From: Blastocatellia bacterium
GTDB taxonomy: Bacteria; Acidobacteriota; Blastocatellia; Pyrinomonadales; Pyrinomonadaceae
Direction: 5' to 3'
Length of the DNA: 5,997 nt
Assembly (NCBI GenBank): GCA_013695495.1
Contig: JACDAK010000263.1
Span: 1-5,997, forward strand
The notes beneath the pieces were generated by a model that saw only the letters and a list, made by a program, of their open reading frames with translations, was not told the origin of the DNA and did no database searches. Made by a program: the position numbers and the translations under genes. Positions 1 to 5,797 of the stretch are shown here, one piece after another. Numbering within the stretch: the stretch's first letter is position 1; each line of letters opens with the position of its first letter.

Positions 1-1463
1 CCATGGCCGATCGAAACAGACTCCGGTGGAGGACACGTGTCCGGATCCATCTCCACGCGATCCGGCGTCGGACGATTATTCATCATCTCGACTTCGGTCA
101 ATACGCTCGTGTCCTTGTAACTCTTATCGCCATAGATCGGCAAAGGGATGCTCTTCTGGCTCTGATCGCCGCCGCCTGCGACCTCGGTTGCCGGATAGCC
201 GCATAAAGTAACCATGTGCCTTTTATCTATTTCCTCTGCCGTCCGCCCATAACCACCCTCGGCGACAGTTTTCGTGAACAGCTCTTTGAACCGATCATCA
301 AGGCTCGAAAGCTCGATGCGGTCCTGCGGGCGCTTCGGCCCCGCTACAGACGGCGTCACGCTAGCCAGATCAAGTTCAATCACAGTCGAATAATCAATGT
401 CGCCCTTCTGCGGCACTCCGAAAAGTCCCTGCGCCGTGTAATAGTTACTGATTGTCTCAATGTGCTCGTTTGTTCGCCCTGTCGCCGCAAAATAATCCAG
501 CGTTTTCTGATCAACCGGGAAAAAGCCCATCGTCGCGCCATACTCCGGCGCCATGTTTGCGATCGTCGCGCGATCCGTAGCGGTTAATGCGGCTGTACCA
601 CTACCGAAGAACTCAACGAACTTACCAACAACATTTGCCTTTCGAAGCATTTCCGTTATGCGAAGGACCAGATCCGTAGCAGTCGTCCCCTGCGGCAACT
701 CGCCTTCAAGATTTACCCCTACAACATCCGGCGTAAGAAAATACACAGGCTGGCCGAGCATCCCGGCCTCCGCCTCAATGCCTCCAACACCCCACCCGAC
801 TATACCGAGCCCATTGATCATCGTCGTGTGCGAATCTGTCCCGACCAGCGTATCCGGAAAGAAAACGCCGTCCCGTTCGAATACGCCCTTGGCTAGATAC
901 TCAAGATTCACTTGATGCACAATGCCGATTCCGGGAGGCACGACGCTGAAACCATTGAACGCCTTCGTCCCCCACTTCAAAAACCTGTAACGCTGCTCAT
1001 TGCGGCGAAACTCCATCTCGATGTTTCGTTCATACGCGGCGTGGCTCCCGGCAAAATCTACCTGCACCGAGTGATCGATAACAAGGTCCACGGGCACAAG
1101 CGGTTCTATCATGCTCACGTCTTTACCCATCTTTGCTACGGCAGAGCGCATCGCGGCAAGGTCCACTAAGAGCGGAACGCCTGTGAAATCCTGCAGAATC
1201 ACCCGTGCAACGACAAACGGGATCTCCGCAGTCCTTTCCGAAACTGCCTGCCACGACGCAAGCTCGCGGATGTTCGTTTCGCTCACGCGGCGGCCGTCAT
1301 CAAAACTTCGCAGCACCGATTCGAGCACAATGCGGATCGATACCGGGAGCCTCGACACCTTTCCAAGGCCGGCCGCCTCAAGCTGCGGCAGAGAATAATA
1401 GAATGCTTCTTTACCGTCACCGGTCTTGAACGTTTGGCGGGTGTTAAATAGATCGTGTGTCAT
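1..1463 (-). CDS. acnA: aconitate hydratase A (aconitase), N-terminal ~488 residues, cut by the left window edge
   Basis: Interconverts citrate and isocitrate through cis-aconitate in the TCA cycle; cytoplasmic. The minus-strand frame is open from ATG at 1463 to base 1 with no stop, so the C-terminal part lies outside. Hallmarks of the AcnA/IRP1 family are clear: VDLVIDHSVQVD (residues 125-136), RYRFLKWG (158-165), VVPPGIGIVHQVNLEYLAK (174-192), DTLVGTDSHTTMINGLG (204-220, with the active-site Asp-Ser-His at 210-212), GWGVGGIEAEAGMLGQP (223-239), VVGKFVEFFG (278-287), IANMAPEYGATMGFFPVD (301-318) and GPKRPQDR (375-382). The three cysteines that bind the 4Fe-4S cluster belong to the missing half; the window stops at SIGHG, just before the expected SCTNTS motif. 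The linker after GPKRPQDR is long, about 100 residues to SIGHG. No clear Shine-Dalgarno precedes the ATG, but family N-terminal features begin soon after it, and this start leaves 95 bp to the upstream gene. Confidence 0.95.
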   Translation of the reverse strand, partial: MTHDLFNTRQTFKTGDGKEAFYYSLPQLEAAGLGKVSRLPVSIRIVLESVLRSFDDGRRVSETNIRELASWQAVSERTAEIPFVVARVILQDFTGVPLLVDLAAMRSAVAKMGKDVSMIEPLVPVDLVIDHSVQVDFAGSHAAYERNIEMEFRRNEQRYRFLKWGTKAFNGFSVVPPGIGIVHQVNLEYLAKGVFERDGVFFPDTLVGTDSHTTMINGLGIVGWGVGGIEAEAGMLGQPVYFLTPDVVGVNLEGELPQGTTATDLVLRITEMLRKANVVGKFVEFFGSGTAALTATDRATIANMAPEYGATMGFFPVDQKTLDYFAATGRTNEHIETISNYYTAQGLFGVPQKGDIDYSTVIELDLASVTPSVAGPKRPQDRIELSSLDDRFKELFTKTVAEGGYGRTAEEIDKRHMVTLCGYPATEVAGGGDQSQKSIPLPIYGDKSYKDTSVLTEVEMMNNRPTPDRVEMDPDTCPPPESVSIGH

Positions 1464-1499
1464 ATATTTGCGGAGCTAGAAGAGGATGACGAACTAGCC

Positions 1500-1511
1500 C
1501 TAACCGGTTAG
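1500..1511. promoter_or_regulatory. perfect 12-bp palindrome CTAACCGGTTAG upstream of acnA
   Basis: A self-complementary 12-mer starts 37 bp upstream of the acnA start codon, in the 95-bp gap behind the CrtC-like gene. Its arms have no spacer, so it would make a poor RNA hairpin but a good site for a dimeric DNA-binding protein. The regulator is unknown. I could not place convincing -35/-10 boxes around it. Chance occurrence is possible, though its position is suggestive. Confidence 0.35.
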
Positions 1512-1558
1512 TTTAGCACATGGGGCAATGTGAGACTTAGCGGAAATCGGTGCAACGT

Positions 1559-2638
1559 CTACTCCGATCCGCTTTTTCTGCTCTTATATGTTTTTACATC
1601 GGAAAGCCAGTTGAGCCAGCGGTACTTCAAAGCTTTCGGCGCGACAAATTCCGAAATCCCCGTGGTTCGACGCGGAGTGCCGTCGCGAAGCGTCAGCGTG
1701 AATTCGCTAAGAAACCGGAGAAAATAGAAGCTCGAGTGGATGATCTTGATCGGCTTTACCCGCAGCCTAATATTATCCTCCGAGATCAGACGCAACCGCG
1801 TCGGGTAACGAATGCCGAATTTATCCCTGATATAGTTTTGCTCTTCATACTCGACACTTCGCTCGCGAAGTTCCCCATTCTTAACGACGATCAGTCTCGT
1901 TTCCGGTTTGGACTCTCCCAGTTCACGGTAGCGGTGAAAGACAGCAGTCGAATCCGCGTAATGAACCCGTCCCCAGTGCCAATCATGCACTGTCTTCGCC
2001 AACCAACGGTCATCGACCTTGTGGTCATGATAACCGGTGCCGCGAAAATGGTGCACGTTCGTGACACCGCCGCGGCGTCCGGTGACCGTTATGCGGCCCG
2101 TTACGTCCGAACGCGGTGCGACCATGTTCCACCTGTGGCCGTGGTCGGGTGTTACGTCGTCGCCCGCCCGCAGCCCCGCTTCGATCGAAAGCCACTCAAA
2201 ATGCGCTTCAAGCTTGCGTCCGCCTGACAGTTCCAGATTCACGGAAATAAAGTAACCCGAACCATACTCCGCCTTCTGGAATGTGAACGAGTTCCCTGCG
2301 ATGCGGCAGCCCGGCGATCCTTCTTCGGCGGAGAACTGATCTTCGCTAAACTCGTTCAGACATCTGTACTTCGGTTGGCCGTTCTCAAAATACGTGAACG
2401 ATACTGCGGGATAGCGTTCGGTTGAAGTCGCGCCGATGTCTGCCCGGTTATAACGCGGCGAGAAGATAAAGTTGTCGAGGAACACGATGACCAGAGCTTC
2501 CTTGCCGTTATCGGAAAGCGCGTCGAAGTACCACCATTCGTACGCCTTCGGGTCCTTGTTCGAATGCCACACCTCGGATTCTACGCTCGAAAGGAACGAA
2601 AACTTGTTTTCGATAGTCTTATCCATTAGATCGCTCAT
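1559..2638 (-). CDS. CrtC/AttH-like protein (carotenoid 1,2-hydratase family, lipocalin-like fold)
   Basis: A 359-residue protein with no signal peptide or clear membrane helix. Family marks are the EWWYFD motif near the N-terminus (residues 34-39), typical of CrtC/AttH proteins, then HRWNMVAPRSDVTG (168-181), GTGYHDH (200-206) and WHWGR (220-224), and a C-terminal GISEF block (327-331). The histidine-rich GYHDH and WHWGR stretches resemble the conserved centre of CrtC, which adds water across the C-1,2 double bond of acyclic carotenoids. Length is a little below that of classical CrtC (about 400, from memory). No carotenoid synthesis gene is adjacent, so the substrate is uncertain: it may act on carotenoids made elsewhere or on another isoprenoid or lipid. 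ATG at 2638 is the longest start; Met5 at 2626 is an alternative, and neither has a strong ribosome binding site. It lies 95 bp upstream of acnA on the same strand and diverges from the lipoprotein gene. Confidence 0.8.
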   Translation of the reverse strand: MSDLMDKTIENKFSFLSSVESEVWHSNKDPKAYEWWYFDALSDNGKEALVIVFLDNFIFSPRYNRADIGATSTERYPAVSFTYFENGQPKYRCLNEFSEDQFSAEEGSPGCRIAGNSFTFQKAEYGSGYFISVNLELSGGRKLEAHFEWLSIEAGLRAGDDVTPDHGHRWNMVAPRSDVTGRITVTGRRGGVTNVHHFRGTGYHDHKVDDRWLAKTVHDWHWGRVHYADSTAVFHRYRELGESKPETRLIVVKNGELRERSVEYEEQNYIRDKFGIRYPTRLRLISEDNIRLRVKPIKIIHSSFYFLRFLSEFTLTLRDGTPRRTTGISEFVAPKALKYRWLNWLSDVKTYKSRKSGSE

Positions 2639-2674
2639 AGGTTAGCGGTCGGGGAATCTGTGCGGGCTGCGAAA

Positions 2675-2704
2675 ATTATGGCAAACTTTTGCGATTCGTG
2701 CGAA
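2675..2704 (-). promoter_or_regulatory. candidate promoter for the CrtC-like gene
   Basis: Read on the minus strand there is a TTCGCA -35-like box (2704-2699), an 18-bp spacer and a CATAAT -10-like box (2680-2675, five of six to consensus). Transcription would start near 2668, leaving about a 30-nt leader before the ATG at 2638. The -35 match is only four of six and the spacer is slightly long, so this is a moderate candidate. The -35 box lies inside the dyad at 2693-2706. Confidence 0.35.
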
Positions 2705-2706
2705 TC
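2693..2706. promoter_or_regulatory. dyad GATTCG-TG-CGAATC in the divergent intergenic region
   Basis: A perfect 6-bp inverted repeat with a 2-bp spacer, in the 113 bp between the divergent CrtC-like and lipoprotein genes. The 2-base loop is too short for an RNA hairpin, so an operator is the more natural reading. It overlaps the proposed -35 box of the CrtC-like gene, where a bound protein would interfere with that promoter. No regulator gene is in view. Confidence 0.3.
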
Positions 2707-2751
2707 TGTACGGTGTTCGGCTCTTCCCGTAAGTAAACTAGGAGAAGAAAT

Positions 2752-3123
2752 ATGAACCATTTATCCAGGCTGGCACTTGTCGGCATTGTTGTCACCGTTG
2801 CCATCTTTGCCGCCGCTTGCCCAAAACGTGTCAGCATCGCCGAGATCGAACGCGACCCGTCGCGTTTCCGTGACCGAGACGTAGCCATCGCCGGCGTCGT
2901 CCAGGACAGCTACGGCATCAACATTCCGGGCACACCCCTGCGCGGCGGAGCTTATAAGATATCCGACGGAACCGGCTCTATCTGGGTCTTGACCGAAGAC
3001 GCAGTTCCCGGGCGAAATGCAGAAGTAGGCGTAAGAGGCCGCGTCGGCACCGGCATCAACTTCGGCGGGCGCAACTACGGCCTCGGCATGTACGAAAAAG
3101 ACCGCCGCTTCCGCCGCCGTTAA
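2752..3123 (+). CDS. small lipoprotein with OB-fold-like domain, function unknown
   Basis: A 123-residue protein with a short polar N-terminus, a hydrophobic segment (residues about 7-22) and a lipobox-like end, AAAC with Cys23 as the lipidation site; -3 is Ala rather than the usual Leu. There is no Asp at +2, which under the E. coli rule favours the outer membrane. The mature part resembles bacterial OB-fold proteins: SIAEIERDPSRFRDRDVAIAG (28-48), the turn ISDGTGSIWVL (70-80), then a VGVRGRVG strand (93-100). The C-terminus is basic (KDRRFRRR). An AGGAG sits at 2740-2744, 7 bases before the ATG, which fixes the start well. It is a single gene, divergent from the CrtC-like gene and convergent with the kinase. 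The role is unknown; OB-folds of this kind may bind nucleic acids, sugars or proteins. Confidence 0.85.
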   Translation: MNHLSRLALVGIVVTVAIFAAACPKRVSIAEIERDPSRFRDRDVAIAGVVQDSYGINIPGTPLRGGAYKISDGTGSIWVLTEDAVPGRNAEVGVRGRVGTGINFGGRNYGLGMYEKDRRFRRR

Positions 3124-3161
3124 TCACGCCTGTTGCCCGCTCGCGGCTCCCCCGTTTGATC

Positions 3162-3186
3162 GGCGGTGAGGCTATGTCTCACCGCC
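3162..3186. repeat. hairpin with 9-bp stem, one copy of a dispersed palindrome
   Basis: GGCGGTGAG (3162-3170) and CTCACCGCC (3178-3186) pair perfectly around the loop GCTATGT. It lies 38 bp after the lipoprotein stop, in the convergent gap with the kinase gene, so it could act as a transcript end for either strand. No T-run follows on either side, so it is not a standard intrinsic terminator. A related hairpin sharing GCGGTGAGG and the following CTCA occurs at 5733-5755, which suggests a repeated extragenic element. Confidence 0.6.
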
Positions 3187-3201
3187 ATCCGTTCACATAA
3201 T

Positions 3202-3216
3202 GGAGGCGTCGCCTCC
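3202..3216. repeat. short hairpin GGAGGC-GTC-GCCTCC
   Basis: A perfect 6-bp stem with a 3-base loop, 15 bp after the hairpin at 3162-3186. The flanks AAT (left) and ATT (right) could extend it with a small bulge. It lies in the non-coding gap 3124-3293. With its neighbour it may form a bidirectional stop for the convergent genes or belong to the same repeat family. No T-tract follows. Confidence 0.45.
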
Positions 3217-3293
3217 GCATTAGTCGTCACGCGCCAAAACAGCGACCGGCAAGGGTGCGCGTTCATCGCTTTTCAGTCGTAACCTATCCGCCA

Positions 3294-5279
3294 TCACTCT
3301 CCATCCTTCCCGTCCAACACCTCTCGAACCTTTGCCGCCATCGCCGTGGGGGAGAACGGCTTTTGCAGAAAGCTTGCTCCTTCCGTCAGAACATTGCGTC
3401 GGATCACGGCGTTGTCTGTGTAGCCGGACATATACAGGACCTTGATCTCCGGAAATTCGGCCGCCATTGATTCGACCAATCGCTCGCCGCTCATTCCGGG
3501 CATAATGATATCTGTAAGCAGAAGGTCGACCGCACCGCCCCGTTCGCGGCAGATCGAAAGCGCCTGGTCGCCGTTATGAGCCGTCTCAACCTCGTAGCCA
3601 TGCAGCTTCAAGATCTCAGCAGTCAGCTCGCGGACCTGCTCGTCGTCTTCCACCACGAGCACACGCTCTTTACCGCTTAGATCCCCCTGTACGGTATGTT
3701 CTTTGTCGCGAGCGTCATCCGAACTTTCATAGATCGGCAGATATACTTCAATAGTCGTCCCCGCCCCGGCCTCGCTGTAAACCCACACATTGCCCGAAGA
3801 CTGCTGCACGATCCCGTAAACCGTCGCAAGCCCCAGCCCCGTCCCGCGTCCGACCTCTTTCGTGGTGAAGAAAGGCTCGAAGGCCCGCTCCTTCACTTCT
3901 TCGCTCATGCCGACGCCCGTATCACATATTGCCAGCATTACGTATCGCCCCGACGTAACCCCGAGGTGCGTTGACGCATACTCTTCGTCAAGCGTTACAT
4001 TCGCCGTCTCTATCGTCAGCTTGCCGCCATCCGGCATCGCATCGCGTGCATTCACCACAAGGTTCACGATCACCTGTTCGATCTGCCCGGGGTCCGCGTG
4101 GATGTTCCCGAGGTCTTTGTCCAACGCCGTATCCAGATCAATGTCTGCCCCGATCAGCCGCCGCAGCATCCGTTCTATATCCTCCACGATCTCGTTAAGG
4201 TCGAGCACCCTCGGCTGCAGAACCTGTTTGCGCGAAAACGCCAGAAGCTGACGCGTAAGCCCCGCGGCGCGCTCGCCCGCCCGCTTCACCTCTTTAAGGT
4301 TTCGCTTTACGCGATCATCAATGTCCGGCAACCGAAGTGCAAGCTCCGTATAACCATTTATCGCCGTAAGAAGATTGTTGAAATCATGCGCAATGCCGCC
4401 CGCAAGCGAACCCACCGCTTCCATCTTCTGCGATTGCCTGAGCTGATCTGCCAGCGACCGCTTCTCGGTAATATCCGTCACAAGCACAAGCCGTGCCCCC
4501 ACCCCGTTAAAGATCAGGGGATGAGCGGTCACCTCTACAACTATCTTGCTCCCGTCCTTCTTTAGGTGATGTTTCGTTCTTGTGTTGGGCCCGGGGTAGC
4601 TATTGTGAATAAGGTCCGTTATGAGGCCTTCGATCTCTTCCGGCGGGCGAATATCTTTGATCGTCATTGCAAGGAACTCGTCCCGGCTGTAGCCGTAGTG
4701 CAGAACGGCCGCATCGTTAACTTCAAGAAAGCGGAGCGTTTCATTATCAAACACCCACATCGGCTGGGGATTAATAGTGAAAAGCTTTCGATAGCGCTCG
4801 TTAGATTCTTGCAACTCTTTCTCTGCATGTTTGCGTTCAGAAATGTCGACCACGGTGCCGAGCACCATCATCCCTTCGACGGTGTCGATCGGGTTCAGCC
4901 CGATCTCGACGGGAAATTCCGTAAGGTCCGCTCGCTGCGCAAAAAGCTCGCGGCCCGCGCCCATCTTCCGTGCCGAAAGATGCGCAGCAAAGCCCTCACG
5001 CAAGTCGCCGTGACGTGTCTGAAACCGGTGCGGGACCAGAAAGTCTATGGATCTGCCGAGAAGCTCGCTGCGCGAATAACCGAACATCCGTTCGATCTCA
5101 GCATTTATTAGCACGATGCTGCCCGTTTTATCGACCAGCACCATGCCGCTAGGGGCGCCTTCAACAACTTGGCGAAATTGTTCGGGAGAAAGCGGCCCGC
5201 TACTCGCTTTTACATCGAGCGGGCCGCCGCGATGTGCAGGATCTCCGCCGGATGTAGGGTGGGATTTCCGTTCACTCAT
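3294..5279 (-). CDS. hybrid sensor histidine kinase (PAS-PAS-HisKA-HATPase-REC)
   Basis: A 661-residue soluble sensor kinase that should autophosphorylate on His and pass phosphate to its own receiver domain. No signal peptide or membrane helix is visible, so it probably senses a cytoplasmic cue. Order: PAS1 (about 35-150, with GYSRSELLG 67-75 and VVDISERK 143-150), PAS2 (about 160-275, ending VTDITEKR 267-274), HisKA with IAHDFNNLL (296-304, phospho-acceptor His298), HATPase with the N box NLVVNARDAM (406-415), G1 DTGVGM (453-458), F box FEPFFTTK (467-474) and G2 GRGTGLGLATV (477-487), then a receiver with acidic EDD (544-546), phospho-acceptor Asp590 in LLLTDIIMPG, Ser618 and Lys640. All catalytic residues are present. 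The AHDFNNLL H-box resembles NtrB/FixL-type kinases. The ligand is unknown; no haem site could be assigned. No separate response regulator is adjacent. Family homology begins well after the ATG at 5279, and no alternative in-frame start precedes Met46. No Shine-Dalgarno is seen. Confidence 0.95.
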   Translation of the reverse strand: MSERKSHPTSGGDPAHRGGPLDVKASSGPLSPEQFRQVVEGAPSGMVLVDKTGSIVLINAEIERMFGYSRSELLGRSIDFLVPHRFQTRHGDLREGFAAHLSARKMGAGRELFAQRADLTEFPVEIGLNPIDTVEGMMVLGTVVDISERKHAEKELQESNERYRKLFTINPQPMWVFDNETLRFLEVNDAAVLHYGYSRDEFLAMTIKDIRPPEEIEGLITDLIHNSYPGPNTRTKHHLKKDGSKIVVEVTAHPLIFNGVGARLVLVTDITEKRSLADQLRQSQKMEAVGSLAGGIAHDFNNLLTAINGYTELALRLPDIDDRVKRNLKEVKRAGERAAGLTRQLLAFSRKQVLQPRVLDLNEIVEDIERMLRRLIGADIDLDTALDKDLGNIHADPGQIEQVIVNLVVNARDAMPDGGKLTIETANVTLDEEYASTHLGVTSGRYVMLAICDTGVGMSEEVKERAFEPFFTTKEVGRGTGLGLATVYGIVQQSSGNVWVYSEAGAGTTIEVYLPIYESSDDARDKEHTVQGDLSGKERVLVVEDDEQVRELTAEILKLHGYEVETAHNGDQALSICRERGGAVDLLLTDIIMPGMSGERLVESMAAEFPEIKVLYMSGYTDNAVIRRNVLTEGASFLQKPFSPTAMAAKVREVLDGKDGE

Positions 5280-5285
5280 AGTATA

Positions 5286-5304
5286 AAGCTAGTATGTTTA
5301 GCTT
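5286..5304 (-). promoter_or_regulatory. inverted repeat just upstream of the kinase start codon
   Basis: AAGCTA (5286-5291) and TAGCTT (5299-5304) form a 6-bp stem around a 7-base loop. In the kinase mRNA it would end 6 bases before the ATG at 5279, where a ribosome binding site is normally found; no AGGAGG-like motif is present. It could influence translation initiation, but the stem is AT-rich and weak. Confidence 0.25.
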
Positions 5305-5366
5305 CAAGCAACATCGCAGCAGCAACGTCAACAGCAGCGAAATGCCGCTGGCTCAATGCATCAATC

Positions 5367-5396
5367 ATTGTACTGTTGTATACACAACCGTGTCAA
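5367..5396 (-). promoter_or_regulatory. candidate sigma-70-type promoter of the kinase gene, with a dyad in its spacer
   Basis: On the minus strand a perfect TTGACA (5396-5391) is followed by 18 bp and TACAAT (5372-5367, five of six to consensus). Transcription would start near 5360, giving a leader of about 80 nt to the ATG at 5279. The spacer holds GTTGT-ATAC-ACAAC (5375-5388, plus-strand reading), an inverted repeat that also contains the perfect palindrome TGTATACA (5377-5384). A dimeric regulator bound there would block RNA polymerase. This is the best promoter match in the window. Confidence 0.5.
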
Positions 5397-5473
5397 TCAA
5401 TTTTAATCGCTACAAGTACAAGACGGACTTTCTGCGACCCCCCCTATTAGTGGCTGAAATGGACGTAAACACC

Positions 5474-5508
5474 TAGCCCAGGGTGAAGGCCTTGCGGAAC
5501 CCTGGGTA
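5474..5508. repeat. palindromic element CCCAGGGT / ACCCTGGG
   Basis: CCCAGGGT (5477-5484) pairs perfectly with ACCCTGGG (5499-5506) around a 14-base interior; the flanking TA on each side can add two pairs if G5476 bulges. It is the first of a run of palindromes in the non-coding tail. It looks like a repeated extragenic palindrome rather than a terminator: no T-run follows, and on the minus strand it lies upstream of the kinase promoter. Confidence 0.55.
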
Positions 5509-5573
5509 CCCTGCCCAAAATTATCCCGTGTCTGAAGGGGACGAACCGGCGCCGCATTATCCCGCGAGGATCA

Positions 5574-5602
5574 GAGGCAGTGCCACCCGCCGTAGCGGGT
5601 GG
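5574..5602 (+). repeat. REP-like unit, copy 1
   Basis: The unit is a conserved head GAGGCAGTGCC (5574-5584) overlapping a hairpin: CCACCCGC (5583-5590), tetraloop CGTA, GCGGGTGG (5595-5602), an 8-bp perfect stem. A second copy in the opposite orientation lies at 5658-5689. A head motif next to a GC-rich hairpin is the usual layout of repetitive extragenic palindromes. Confidence 0.65.
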
Positions 5603-5657
5603 TTGGTGTTGCATCCAACGCGCTTTACATACCCCAATGCCAGAAATGCAGCGTTCC

Positions 5658-5689
5658 ACCCCCCCCGCTACCGCCGGGGGCACTGCCTC
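5658..5689 (-). repeat. REP-like unit, copy 2 (inverted)
   Basis: Read on the minus strand this begins with the same 11-mer GAGGCAGTGCC (complement of 5679-5689) and continues into a diverged but alignable hairpin sharing GTAGCGGG with copy 1. The stem is CCCCCG (5662-5667) against CGGGGG (5675-5680). Together with 5574-5602 it forms a head-out inverted pair about 116 bp across, like a BIME. The run of eight C at 5659-5666 could be prone to sequencing or slippage error. Confidence 0.65.
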
Positions 5690-5732
5690 ATGGATGTAAT
5701 CAGCCAGTTCTTGCGGCTATGCCGTTCGATCT

Positions 5733-5755
5733 GCGGTGAGGATCTGCCTCATCGT
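5733..5755. repeat. hairpin related to the one at 3162-3186
   Basis: GCGGTGAGG (5733-5741) pairs with CCTCATCGT (5747-5755) around the loop ATCTG, with two G-T pairs. It shares its 9-base left arm and the CTCA of the right arm with the hairpin in the lipoprotein/kinase gap, in the same orientation. Both sides diverge while most pairing is kept, which fits a dispersed palindrome. A small CGGC-TAT-GCCG hairpin lies just before it at 5714-5724. Confidence 0.5.
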
Positions 5756-5769
5756 AATGACCTTGACCC

Positions 5770-5789
5770 ATGCGGCTGTGCCACCGCAT
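5770..5789. repeat. short hairpin ATGCGG / CCGCAT
   Basis: Six perfect base pairs (5770-5775 with 5784-5789) around an 8-base loop, in the palindrome cluster. It is weak alone; listed because it continues the run of closely spaced inverted repeats between 5714 and 5870. Confidence 0.35.
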
Positions 5790-5797
5790 TAACTACC

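Noticed and set aside
216..1429. Several plus-strand ORFs of 60-123 codons opposite the left minus-strand gene
   Set aside because: They are antisense shadows of aconitase, whose family motifs run without interruption on the minus strand.
1550..2227. Plus-strand ORF of 225 codons
   Set aside because: It lies inside the CrtC-like gene on the other strand, is rich in Arg, Val and Pro, and shows no family motif.
3162..3216. Intrinsic terminators for the convergent lipoprotein and kinase genes
   Set aside because: The stems are good but no T-run follows on either strand, so they are listed as hairpin repeats; a weaker stopping role remains possible.
3229..3262. ACGCGC / GCGCGT inverted repeat with a 22-base interior
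   Set aside because: Short arms of low complexity in GC-rich DNA with a wide loop; expected by chance.
5280..5307. TTGAAG-16 bp-TATACT promoter-like boxes on the minus strand next to the kinase ATG
   Set aside because: Transcription would start inside the kinase coding region, and no in-frame start codon follows until Met46 within PAS1. The TTGACA/TACAAT pair further upstream fits better.
5447..5683. Minus-strand ORF of 78 codons with PPAVAGG and PPATAGG peptides
   Set aside because: The two similar peptides are translations of the two hairpin units read in the minus frame, a typical spurious ORF in REP DNA.
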